From Adlercreutzia agrestimuris (lineage in GTDB: Bacteria > Actinomycetota > Coriobacteriia > Coriobacteriales > Eggerthellaceae), in NCBI RefSeq assembly GCF_943193125.1, contig NZ_CALPCX010000002.1, positions 310,001-374,000 on the forward strand: 64,000 bases of DNA, in the 5' to 3' direction. A program made the position numbers and the translations under genes. Below the pieces are notes generated by a model. The model was not told the DNA's origin and made no database searches. It saw nothing but the letters and a program-made list of their open reading frames with translations. Of this stretch, positions 1 to 8,930 are shown in pieces (within the stretch, counting starts at the first letter, position 1; every line of letters begins with the position of its first letter).

Positions 1-1
1 G

Positions 2-472
2 CTCAGTCAGCTCTTCGGCACCTCCATAGACGAACTCGTGAAAGGAGACGTGGTTTCAATGAAGGACATGATTAGCAAAGATGCGGTGACAATGGAACGC
101 CTGGCATGGGGTGCTGTCTTCCTTATTTTGGCAGGAGTTGCTTGTATGGTAGGACTTCCTTTTGCTTGGGAGGAGCCCTCGGTTCTGCCGCATTTCTCTT
201 GGGGATTCATAGTAGGGATTGGGCTAGCCCTTGTGCTCTTTGCTCTAGGGATTGCGTGCGCCAACCGCATCGAGCGGATTAAGAAGGATCACAACCTGGT
301 CAGCTATCGCGAAATAAGTGCCTTCATGGAAGGAGAGGAAACCCCTGCAGACGATAATGCGCTTGGGAGAAGCCATCCGTTTATCAATAATGCCCTTAAG
401 CTTACCTGCGGGGCTGGCGTAGGTCTTATTGTTGCGTTCATCATCACCTGGATAGTCAACGTTCTGCGTTAG
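2..472 (+). CDS. XRE-type regulator with membrane C-terminus, 5' end cut by window
   Basis: The reading frame is open from base 2 and begins LSQLFGTSIDELVKGDV, which matches the end of the Cro/C1-type HTH domain seen in XRE regulators that continue into a membrane domain. An internal ATG at 59 follows an AGGAG-like site, but the in-frame upstream sequence looks like a normal HTH tail, so I treat the gene as cut by the window edge. The C-terminal part has about three hydrophobic segments (from AVFLILAGVACMVGLPF, GFIVGIGLALVLFALGI and LTCGAGVGLIVAFIITW). Family knowledge suggests a membrane-linked transcription factor; its target is unknown. Confidence 0.6.
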   Translation, partial: LSQLFGTSIDELVKGDVVSMKDMISKDAVTMERLAWGAVFLILAGVACMVGLPFAWEEPSVLPHFSWGFIVGIGLALVLFALGIACANRIERIKKDHNLVSYREISAFMEGEETPADDNALGRSHPFINNALKLTCGAGVGLIVAFIITWIVNVLR

Positions 473-491
473 AGGTGACGGCAACTGAAAA

Positions 492-526
492 GCGGCTAAT
501 CTTGTGTGGAAGATGAGATTAGCCGC
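492..526. terminator. Hairpin after the XRE gene
   Basis: Perfect 11-bp inverted repeat (GCGGCTAATCT / AGATTAGCCGC) just downstream of the stop at 472. There is no T-run after it, so its role as an intrinsic terminator is plausible, not certain. Confidence 0.55.
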
Positions 527-804
527 AAGCGCGCTCTTACCACTGCGTAACCTCAACAACGTCTCTCACGCCAACCCTCATTATTATACATATCGGGCTC
601 ATCCTGCCATGAATACACACCCATTATGACCTGGGAAAATGCAGTATTATCGCAGGTCAGAGCGGATGGCAGGAAGTGCCCGAAATGTATAGACATTGCA
701 ACAATTACAACGCATATATTGAGATCCTTCAGTTTGATAAAGTGCTTAACGACGCTAAAGCGCGTAACCGCGTGTTCCTTGAAAAGTTCAGAATCCTTTA
801 GCGG
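527..804. other. Intergenic stretch with one doubtful 38-codon ORF
   Basis: Lies between the XRE gene and the 3' end of brxL. A plus-strand ORF at 685-801 (MYRHCNNYNAYIEILQF...) has protein-like composition but no clear ribosome site and no family I recognise; it may be the remnant of a gene lost when the BREX island arrived. Confidence 0.3.
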
Positions 805-2895
805 CTATTTCTTCAAGTAAGTTATCTCGAATTGGCGCACACGTCGCATTTCGGGCATGCGATTCTCGATGGCGAAAGCATTGCCGCTATCGAACTTCTG
901 GAAGATATCGAGCCCTCGGTCGAGTAGAATGTCCCACGAATCGTCGATCTTCAGGTGTCGTGCATGGATAGAGCCGGACGTGTCTATCTCATAGGTGAAG
1001 TCCAGGCCTTGGGGTGCCATGGCTTCTGCGATTTGGTTGAGGTAATCGTGCTGCTTTTTCGCGTCATAATCATCTGAGCCGGTGACGAGATGAACCTTTA
1101 AAGAGGGTGCTTTGTAATCGAAGTTTCGGAGCGCAACCTCCAGCAGTTCCATGAGGTTGCGGCACTGATGGAATGTCCTTATGTATGGATCGATGATCTC
1201 TATGTGACGAGCCCCTTTAAGGTAGTTGCTGAACAGGGTATCGAATGACACACCGCGCTGGTTCTCACGAAATGCTTTGTGCCCCTCGAATAGGTTTGTC
1301 TCCTTGATCGCGGGAACTGCTGTAAGGTCAACAGTTGCCTCTTGCAAAATTGGATCTTTGGAAGACTCGTCGATTGTGTTTATGGCGTCCTTTGCCTGGT
1401 CTCCGTCAATAGGCACAAGATCGCGAGCGTGATATGTCGTCGGGAAGTCGATTTCCTCAAGCGTCTCTATGTTCACCCAGGAACCACCCTCAATGGGCCG
1501 GTATGCGAATTGCACACGGGAGAACGTCTCATCGATACGGTAGAGGGAGTCCTTCACACGCTTACGCATCTCAAGACAGAACTCAAGGATCTCCGCGATT
1601 TCTTCGCGAGTAGCCTTTTTGTTCGGGAAGATGATCTTCATGAGGCCAGAGAAGGTCTTCAGGATGCCATCTTTATCACGCGTGGAGAGCGTGTCGGAGA
1701 TCTCGAAATGATCGCGGTAGAGTCCAGAGTAATCCAGCGCGCGGGTATGACGAAGCGCTTCCGCCAGATAGTCCACGATGAAGCCGAAATCGCTGGAGAA
1801 CATGTCTCCACGGATGATATCCATCTCCCAGCCAGGGATATAGGCATGAATGCGGTCTATGAACGCAGGATCGTGATAGACGGTCGGCAGATCCTCGAAG
1901 AGATCAGAGAAGTTGATCATGTACGCGATGTCATGGCTCGTGTTGCCTACGAACACCATCGAGGCTTCGGCTGTCACTTGCTCGATACCTCGACTGAAGG
2001 ACTTGTTGGCCATGTAATTTTTCATGATGTCCACGATATCGGCCTTGGGCCGCTTGTTCTTGCCCGCAAACTCGTCGAAGGCAACACAATCCCAATAGCC
2101 CACAAGGCCTATGCGCCCGGTTGAATTGTTCACGAAGAGCTTTGCGGGCGTCACCTCTCCACCTGAGATGAGGATGCCGTGAGGCGAGAATTCGCTGTAC
2201 ACATGGCTTTTACCAGTGCCCTTAGGGCCAAGCTCCATGAGGTTGTAGTTGCGCTCGCAGTAGGCGACCAGACGCGTGAGCTGGAAGAACTTCGAGCGCT
2301 TGCCCATCTGAGCGGGATCAAGACCGATGGAGCGGATAAGTACATCGATCCACTCGTCCATGGTGAAAACGCTGCGCTTCTCTGCGTAGCTTTCGAAGTC
2401 GAATCGAGACATTTGGATGGGCTTGAGCTTCTGCAGCAAGTAAGGCGATTCATCCTTCGCCTCGTTTGGGGAATAGGAAAGGTCTGCGATGCACCAGACG
2501 CCCGATACCAGTAGGCGTCGATTGTTCTTCACGGTATCGCTGTCCACAAGTACCCGGCTGATGCCGAGATTCTCGAAGGTTGCCTCATAGGCATCGCGCT
2601 TCTCGTTGAGGACAACAGAAACCTTGTCGATGACGCGCTGGAACCCCGTTTGCTTGATGTCCGAACGGATGGCACCGGCTTCGGCTCGCTGCACATAGTG
2701 CTTGGCAAGGATATCCTTCACACGCTCGATACCAAGCTTGATCTGCTCCTCGTCGTCTGTCGCGCAATTCTGCCCGAGCAGGAATTCAAGCACATAACTG
2801 GGCACGGCGGCGTTGCCGCGAACCTGCTTGACGAGGTCTTTACGGACTACATATCCAGGAAAAGTGTCGTTTAATTTGCGATCCAAATCGTCCAT
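805..2895 (-). CDS. brxL: BrxL, BREX AAA+ ATPase
   Basis: Last gene of the BREX operon, 696 residues. The N-terminus (MDDLDRKLNDTFPGYVVRKDL) is typical of BrxL. A Walker A loop GPKGTGKSHV lies near residue 225, followed by the SGGEVTPAKLFVN signature and a Walker B-like VAFDEFAG. The last ~150 residues (FDTLFSNYLKGARHIEIIDPYIR, then HARHLKIDDSWDILLDRGLDI) resemble the phospholipase D-like MIT_C domain found in one BrxL subfamily. I see no Lon/S16 protease serine-lysine motif, so 'Lon-like protease' would mislead. Known role: AAA+ factor needed for phage exclusion in BREX. It starts 12 bases after pglX with an AAAGG site. Start ATG at 2895. Confidence 0.9.
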   Translation of the reverse strand: MDDLDRKLNDTFPGYVVRKDLVKQVRGNAAVPSYVLEFLLGQNCATDDEEQIKLGIERVKDILAKHYVQRAEAGAIRSDIKQTGFQRVIDKVSVVLNEKRDAYEATFENLGISRVLVDSDTVKNNRRLLVSGVWCIADLSYSPNEAKDESPYLLQKLKPIQMSRFDFESYAEKRSVFTMDEWIDVLIRSIGLDPAQMGKRSKFFQLTRLVAYCERNYNLMELGPKGTGKSHVYSEFSPHGILISGGEVTPAKLFVNNSTGRIGLVGYWDCVAFDEFAGKNKRPKADIVDIMKNYMANKSFSRGIEQVTAEASMVFVGNTSHDIAYMINFSDLFEDLPTVYHDPAFIDRIHAYIPGWEMDIIRGDMFSSDFGFIVDYLAEALRHTRALDYSGLYRDHFEISDTLSTRDKDGILKTFSGLMKIIFPNKKATREEIAEILEFCLEMRKRVKDSLYRIDETFSRVQFAYRPIEGGSWVNIETLEEIDFPTTYHARDLVPIDGDQAKDAINTIDESSKDPILQEATVDLTAVPAIKETNLFEGHKAFRENQRGVSFDTLFSNYLKGARHIEIIDPYIRTFHQCRNLMELLEVALRNFDYKAPSLKVHLVTGSDDYDAKKQHDYLNQIAEAMAPQGLDFTYEIDTSGSIHARHLKIDDSWDILLDRGLDIFQKFDSGNAFAIENRMPEMRRVRQFEITYLKK

Positions 2896-2907
2896 ATGCC
2901 TATACCT

Positions 2908-5900
2908 TTATTTCCATTCAGAGAGACCAGTAACCTTGCGAAGAGCATGAGGGAACTTGTTATAATTCACTTTCACTCCATCATCAAGATCGATAGCAAT
3001 GCGCTCATGTGCCATGGGGTAAATAACATTTCGTTCCCACTCTTCAAGCTCTTTGACCATATTGCGGTATTTATCAGCTTGCTTCCGGTCTGTTGCTCGA
3101 TCACTTGTTTCAAGAGAGGCAACTGATGCGTTGAGTTTAGAGACGTACTCTCTAAGATAACCAGTAAGAATGTCACCGACTGTTCCCTCGTCGTAACGAT
3201 GGAGGTAAACAAGCGCGTTGAAGCTCCTCTTAGGACTGGAGAACAACCAGTAAATCGGGCGTTTTTTATACGTATTAATATGGTCGTCATAGAAGTGCTT
3301 TACGAAGTATGTACGCAGATCCTCGCCTAGCGCATCTTCGATAAAAGCGATATTGGCTTGTAAGGTTTCTGAGCCATAAGTTGATTTGAGCCAACTTTTG
3401 AATTCGACAACGATATCATCCTCGAACCACTCGCCATCAAGGACGGGAAGAATACCATCCTTGTCAATGGTGAACGTGGCGTTGGGAACTTTCGTTGTGA
3501 AGTCTGAAACAGTTGAGCCTTGATCGGCAAGGATGATCCCGGGCTTATCCGCAGAATAACGGCCAAAGATACAGCCGACCCCATAGGAAATGAGAGACTT
3601 AATATCGCGCTCTTTATCTGCCAGACGAACGCTAACCTTGTCGTCCGGTACCTCTGTCGCCACTACACCTTCCATGTTGTAAATCCTTGCAAAGACGCGA
3701 TTCAGCTCCTCTTCGTTTTTCTTCAGTGTGTCAAAGCGATCTCGGCATTCGACCGCCCAGCGTGAGTAGATGTCTTCAAGGGGGGTATTGACGCGATTAT
3801 CCTGAGGAAGTAGTGGATGTTGCTCGAAATCCCATGAGGTTTCAAAAGCATTCCAATCTTGTTTTGCATGTTGAATGCTGTTCTGCACGATTCCCTCAAC
3901 ATGCTCCTCATCTTCTACTAGTACAGGTAAAGATTTCAAGTTGCCAGCTTGAAAATTCATTGTCGGATTGAGAATGCTTAGAAAATCGTAGGCAGTAGTA
4001 GTAGACAAAAAGCCGAGAAGATAGTCTCGATTAACATCAACTGGAAAGATTGACGAGCCTGCTACATCGAACAAACAACCATAAGGAAGATATCTAATCC
4101 CCAGTTTAGAAGAGCTAATAAAAGACCATGTTAGACCCTGCTTGAAATAGTAATTCCATCCACCATTCTCGCGATGACCGCTTAATTCGAACATCTTCTT
4201 TTGACCATCTTTATCGAACCAAATCACCTGGGAAAGATTTCCGTACCACAGTCGGTAATGTCCACCCTTGTTGTATGGGTAATACTTTTTTGAAGCGCCA
4301 TCAATATCCTCTATTGTTTTGTAGTCGAACTCAATTTGCTCAAAAGCTATTTCCCACCATTCACGAACAAACCAATCATTTTTACCGGTACCCATACCAA
4401 TGGCTACATTCGACAATTCGCCAAGCGAATTTGCTTCTTGAAATGCAAGAAAATGGTTTGCACTGGCCCAGTAGGCAATCGGGCTTCCCGGGATTTGCTT
4501 AAAATCCTCGGCATCGGCTCGATAGAACCAACCGCAATCAGGATTACTGATCGCTTCGAGCGTCTTCGGTGCTTGGTTAACTGCGCCAACAAAATCTGAG
4601 AGTCTAATGTAGGATCCCATATAGCCTGCTTGCTTAAGCTTCTGCACCGTGAATGTGCAAATTGGCACCGTTGCTCCTTCAAAGCCGGAATACTCAAGCT
4701 GCACAAGCGAAGTAATAGTCGAATCATCTATTAGCAGTCTTCGCAGACGTTCGTAAGACGATATAAACATCCAAACGAAAGGCGTCATAAAACCTAGTTG
4801 GCCATCATCAACTGAGAATTCAAGATTTCTCTTAACGAAACAGGCAAAAAGATCACTCTTCTCATCTGGATAATGCTGCTCCACCCACTTTTTCGCCCAT
4901 GGCTCCATGGAGCTCACTGGCATATATGGTGGATTCGCAATGACAACAGAGAACTTGTGCGAAAGCTTTCCATTCATATCCTTCATCTGTTGAAGGAGCG
5001 AGACGGTTGCTTTAGCGTACATGCCGCTCTTCTGCTGAATATTGGCTATGGCGTTGTCAATAAAAATGTCGTCAGAGAGTCCCGGCACATAAAGGCTGCC
5101 GATCTCGTCCAAATGTGCGAATGCTTCCAATAGCTCAGCATGTTCTGCAAGCATTCCGGCTTCTTCTAGTTCACCTTCGCTGAAACGTATGGAGTCAAGT
5201 ACTGTGATGTTCGTTTCGATGCAGCGCTCGAAGAACTTCGAATCCTTGGCTCGCGCCTTCATTTCAAGAGCGAACTTTGCTATCTCGGCCGCTCGTTGAT
5301 CGATCTCGAAACCAAAGAGATTCTTCGTGAGGATCATTGCCGGAATCTCTTCAGGAAGATATCCTTCCTCCTCATATATCGCGTAGAGTAGGTCGAATGC
5401 ATAAACGAGGATATGCCCTGAACCGCACGCGGGATCGAGCACCGTTATCTCCTCGGGCGAGTAGACCTTCAAAAAGGCCTCAGGTGTATCACCTTCTATG
5501 TAATACTCCATTATTTCCCTCAATGAAGAACTGGGGTTGTTCAGCATCCAGAGTCGCCCCAAGGAGTTCTCTGTCATATAACGAACGATCCAGTTCGGTG
5601 TGAACAGCTGGGTGGCCGCAGGTATCTCGGCTGCTCCGCGTTTCTTTTTCGAGGCGAAGACCTCGACTTTCTTTTCTGCGATGTAGAATTGATAGAGCCA
5701 TCCCAATACTTCAACCGATTCGCAAGCTTCTTCATCCATTTCGGTAACTATGCGACGAAGGAGCGATCCCTCGGAGAGCAGGCCTTGTGGCATGAGGAGC
5801 CTGGAGGCATCCGCACCATCCTTGAAGAGGTAAGGCATCGGATTTGCGTAATGCTTGCAAACGGTGCTGAGGATTGCCTCGTAAGCGGCCTCCATCGGGT

Positions 5901-6297
5901 TAGCAGAAGGAATCGAGCCTGAAATGAGGCCAGCGATCATGTCCCGTACAAGGCGGTCGAATCCCAAGTTGGAGTCGAAAACGCCCTGCATGGCATCGGC
6001 CAGAATCTCCGGCTGCGTGCTGTTGCCCTTAGGAGTGACGATTCCGGCAGGGGTATAACCATTCGCGTCCATGAAGCGAAGAGCGCATAGGCGGTTGAAC
6101 CAGGTATAGGCGTTCGCCTCAACCACTCTTTCACGACCGAGCTCTTTGATTGCCGCCTCGATTCCTTTCACCTCGTTGGGCATGTCAAGTCGCTCAGGGC
6201 TGCCTTCGGCGAGCACGCGGTCAAGCCGTGCCGATACTTCTGCCATGAGGCTTGCTCTTATGCCAGTTGCGAGTTTCTTGATGCGGTTGGAATCCAT
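2908..6297 (-). CDS. pglX: PglX, BREX type 1 adenine-specific DNA methyltransferase
   Basis: A large (1129 residues) type IIG-like N6-adenine methyltransferase. Motif I is VLDPACGSGHILVYA at about residues 285-300 and the catalytic motif IV is NPPY near 460. The extended C-terminal half would be the target-recognition region. In BREX, PglX methylates a non-palindromic host motif and is needed to tell self from phage DNA. The start ATG at 6297 has a GGAAGAG site upstream and lies 20 bases after pglZ. No frameshift is visible, and there is no homopolymer tract suggesting phase variation. Unlike the usual type 1 order, it lies after pglZ rather than before it. Confidence 0.95.
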   Translation of the reverse strand: MDSNRIKKLATGIRASLMAEVSARLDRVLAEGSPERLDMPNEVKGIEAAIKELGRERVVEANAYTWFNRLCALRFMDANGYTPAGIVTPKGNSTQPEILADAMQGVFDSNLGFDRLVRDMIAGLISGSIPSANPMEAAYEAILSTVCKHYANPMPYLFKDGADASRLLMPQGLLSEGSLLRRIVTEMDEEACESVEVLGWLYQFYIAEKKVEVFASKKKRGAAEIPAATQLFTPNWIVRYMTENSLGRLWMLNNPSSSLREIMEYYIEGDTPEAFLKVYSPEEITVLDPACGSGHILVYAFDLLYAIYEEEGYLPEEIPAMILTKNLFGFEIDQRAAEIAKFALEMKARAKDSKFFERCIETNITVLDSIRFSEGELEEAGMLAEHAELLEAFAHLDEIGSLYVPGLSDDIFIDNAIANIQQKSGMYAKATVSLLQQMKDMNGKLSHKFSVVIANPPYMPVSSMEPWAKKWVEQHYPDEKSDLFACFVKRNLEFSVDDGQLGFMTPFVWMFISSYERLRRLLIDDSTITSLVQLEYSGFEGATVPICTFTVQKLKQAGYMGSYIRLSDFVGAVNQAPKTLEAISNPDCGWFYRADAEDFKQIPGSPIAYWASANHFLAFQEANSLGELSNVAIGMGTGKNDWFVREWWEIAFEQIEFDYKTIEDIDGASKKYYPYNKGGHYRLWYGNLSQVIWFDKDGQKKMFELSGHRENGGWNYYFKQGLTWSFISSSKLGIRYLPYGCLFDVAGSSIFPVDVNRDYLLGFLSTTTAYDFLSILNPTMNFQAGNLKSLPVLVEDEEHVEGIVQNSIQHAKQDWNAFETSWDFEQHPLLPQDNRVNTPLEDIYSRWAVECRDRFDTLKKNEEELNRVFARIYNMEGVVATEVPDDKVSVRLADKERDIKSLISYGVGCIFGRYSADKPGIILADQGSTVSDFTTKVPNATFTIDKDGILPVLDGEWFEDDIVVEFKSWLKSTYGSETLQANIAFIEDALGEDLRTYFVKHFYDDHINTYKKRPIYWLFSSPKRSFNALVYLHRYDEGTVGDILTGYLREYVSKLNASVASLETSDRATDRKQADKYRNMVKELEEWERNVIYPMAHERIAIDLDDGVKVNYNKFPHALRKVTGLSEWK

Positions 6298-6317
6298 ATG
6301 CTCTCTTCCTTCAAGTG

Positions 6318-8930
6318 TTAGAAATCGAAATCATTGCCGAAGCCTCGGTCTACCGAGTATTCCTGCTCCCAGACCGACTTGTGCTTCTTGGTTTGGCCTA
6401 CTTGTTTGGATATACGTACCATTGCGGTGCGGTATGAATCAATATCGTTGGTGACGTCGAGGGTGACGCGCGACTTGCGGGCATCTGAGGCCTTATTCTC
6501 GCTTTCGAGTACAAGAGTCTTCTCTGTCGCTGACAAGAGCTTGCCTGGAGACTCCGAATCATCTGGAGCATACAGGCCGACCTTGACGGTTACTGGAAGG
6601 ATAGACTGGTCGCATGGTTGTACTTGATAAACGTCGACTGCGACCGTGGATCCCGTGATGGAGAGACGCCCTGTAGCAAATCCTTGGACATCGGTCTCAT
6701 AAGTCTTCTTCGCGTTCACATCACGTTTAATCGAAATGATGGGGATGATGCCTTCTTGTAAAGATGCTCCTCCATGTACAAATTTTGCTCCGCTGCCACG
6801 CAACCTGAGTCGAGTGATGCCTCTTGGGAAGGCAACCTTAGCATTACCTTTTAGCGATAGATCGTCTGAAGCATATTCGATAAGTGCGTCTGATTTCGGG
6901 AGAGTATCTGCCACGATGAAGCGGCGCGTTCGGTTCATCTCCATGTCCTCCACTTTCGAAAGCATGGAGAGACCCTCTACTTCCGCGTACTCATAGGCGG
7001 CGATATCTCCTGATTGGTAGAGGAATCCGTGATCCGAGGTGATAAAGACAGTTCCGCACCCGGCAGATACAAGCTCACTAGCCAATCCTTCGAGTTCTCT
7101 GCACGCAGCCTCGCACGCCGAGAAGACCTTGTCCTCGGTATCGCGGGAATCACCCATCTTGTCGATGACGTTATGGTACACATAGATAATAGACGCAGCG
7201 TCGCCTATGGCTGTAGGGCCTTCAGCTCTAAGTGCGTCAGCTTTGATGGCGATGCTCCCCGGCACGGTCGAATCCAAGATCTTCTGCCTGTTTGCCAGGC
7301 CGCTTGTTGGCATTCCGTCTTTGACGACGCTGCCTGTGGCGGGATCGATCTCCATAGTATCGCCTGGAAGGAGCGCCGCCATACCAAGTTGCGTATAGCT
7401 CGGTAACATGCAAAGTGCCCCTTCGCAAGAAACCGACTTTCCGTCGCGAAGCTTTGTGTTGCGGGACCTCGATATTCGAGAGGCGAGCTCGCGTCCCACT
7501 TCATAGCGAAGCGCATCTGATATGATGATTCCGACTCTCCGCCCCTTTTCGGAAGAGGGAAGCGCATGGGCCACACGCTCCTTGAAGAAGTGCGCCTGGA
7601 AGACAATGCCCTGAGGAGGGTAGGGATCCCCATCTGCGAATAAGGCAAGTTGCCATTTATCCGTGAGCGTCATGAGATACTGATCGTATGAGGAAATTAT
7701 GCGCTGCTTGGGGGTTTCGAGCTTCTGCTTGAACTTCCCGTTTTGGAGATTCGCGTAATGCGCAAAGAAATGACGATAGGACTCATCGACTTCATACCAT
7801 GTGTTGCAATAGAGCTCAAAAATATCCTGCGCGCTCGAAACGCTAGGGCTGGTCGATTCATATGAGGCTATCGCATCGAAGAAGCTGCAAGCAGAGAGCA
7901 GCGTGTGGTAGTTGTCTTCGTACCTTTCGAACCACTGAGAAGAACTACGGGAAGACAGAACCTGGTCAATCTGTTCGTGCCTGAGCGTTCCAGAGACAAG
8001 GGAATCGGCCAGAGACGTCAGCACCCATTGGTCGAACTGCGAGATAGAGTCAAGCTGGCCGATTGCTTCAGGCGTGCGACTATCGTCGGGGATCAGATCT
8101 ACCAATGACTGCGCGCATTTCTCGATGAGGCTATCGTATGCGTCTCTCTTACGCGTGTTAGATGCCATTTCAGCAAGGATACGCTCTGCATCTGCCGTAA
8201 CCGAGGTCGTGCCTGGTGGCAGGATGCTCTTGCAAGTGGACGCGAGCATTTCAAATGCAAGGTCATCAATGGTTGGATTGCCGTCGCTTGGAGCATACCC
8301 GAGCACGGATTCGACCTCAGACCAGAAACGCGTCTCTAGTGCGCAATCGCAAATGAGCTTGTAGGTCGTGTTATTGTCTTCAGCCCATTCGGAGACCACT
8401 TTCTTTACCACGTCTCGCAATGCGTCACGCCAATGGGTTGCAGGCGTGGTAACGCAGGCGGCGAGGATGGCCTTCGCGAGATCATTGGGGGTCGACTTCG
8501 GCAAGACTGAATCCCTTAATCTCTGCTTCCTCTCTGCGGAACTGAAGAAACGGGCATAGGCATTCAGATCGCCGGACAGATTTACCGGAATATCGCACTC
8601 CTCGGCCCAGATGCCCTCCATCGATACGTTGAAGGGAAGTGCTGCTAGTTTGAGGTCGTACAGAAAGTCATCGGCAGGTGCTGGAAGAGCTCCTTGCCTG
8701 TATATGACGAACTTGCCGTCACGTTCGTCTCGCAGAATCCGTCTCTTTGAAGAGAGCTCGCGCCCAGTGACATCGACTATGGTCGCCCCATCTACGCTGA
8801 GGTTGTCCAAGATTTCGGAATAGCCGCCGTCCTCGTCCTCCCAGAAGACGAGCCTGTGCTTTCCGTCGAAATACGCAGCCAATCTCCCCGCGATTTCGAT
8901 AGCCTGATCCTCTGTTATCTGCTGAGTCAT
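6318..8930 (-). CDS. pglZ: PglZ, BREX type 1 alkaline-phosphatase-fold protein
   Basis: 870 residues. The metal-binding phosphatase core is visible as GIIISDALRYEVGREL near residue 480 and VFITSDHGFLYQSGD near 640, both characteristic of the PglZ domain. The N-terminal half is the type A variable region. PglZ is the hallmark protein of all BREX systems; recent work on the family points to metal-dependent nuclease or phosphatase activity. Its start overlaps the brxC stop by four bases (ATGA at 8930-8927), showing translational coupling. Confidence 0.95.
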   Translation of the reverse strand: MTQQITEDQAIEIAGRLAAYFDGKHRLVFWEDEDGGYSEILDNLSVDGATIVDVTGRELSSKRRILRDERDGKFVIYRQGALPAPADDFLYDLKLAALPFNVSMEGIWAEECDIPVNLSGDLNAYARFFSSAERKQRLRDSVLPKSTPNDLAKAILAACVTTPATHWRDALRDVVKKVVSEWAEDNNTTYKLICDCALETRFWSEVESVLGYAPSDGNPTIDDLAFEMLASTCKSILPPGTTSVTADAERILAEMASNTRKRDAYDSLIEKCAQSLVDLIPDDSRTPEAIGQLDSISQFDQWVLTSLADSLVSGTLRHEQIDQVLSSRSSSQWFERYEDNYHTLLSACSFFDAIASYESTSPSVSSAQDIFELYCNTWYEVDESYRHFFAHYANLQNGKFKQKLETPKQRIISSYDQYLMTLTDKWQLALFADGDPYPPQGIVFQAHFFKERVAHALPSSEKGRRVGIIISDALRYEVGRELASRISRSRNTKLRDGKSVSCEGALCMLPSYTQLGMAALLPGDTMEIDPATGSVVKDGMPTSGLANRQKILDSTVPGSIAIKADALRAEGPTAIGDAASIIYVYHNVIDKMGDSRDTEDKVFSACEAACRELEGLASELVSAGCGTVFITSDHGFLYQSGDIAAYEYAEVEGLSMLSKVEDMEMNRTRRFIVADTLPKSDALIEYASDDLSLKGNAKVAFPRGITRLRLRGSGAKFVHGGASLQEGIIPIISIKRDVNAKKTYETDVQGFATGRLSITGSTVAVDVYQVQPCDQSILPVTVKVGLYAPDDSESPGKLLSATEKTLVLESENKASDARKSRVTLDVTNDIDSYRTAMVRISKQVGQTKKHKSVWEQEYSVDRGFGNDFDF

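Noticed and set aside
1342..2124. 260-codon plus-strand ORF
   Set aside because: Lies wholly opposite brxL, a strongly supported gene; no start site or family likeness.
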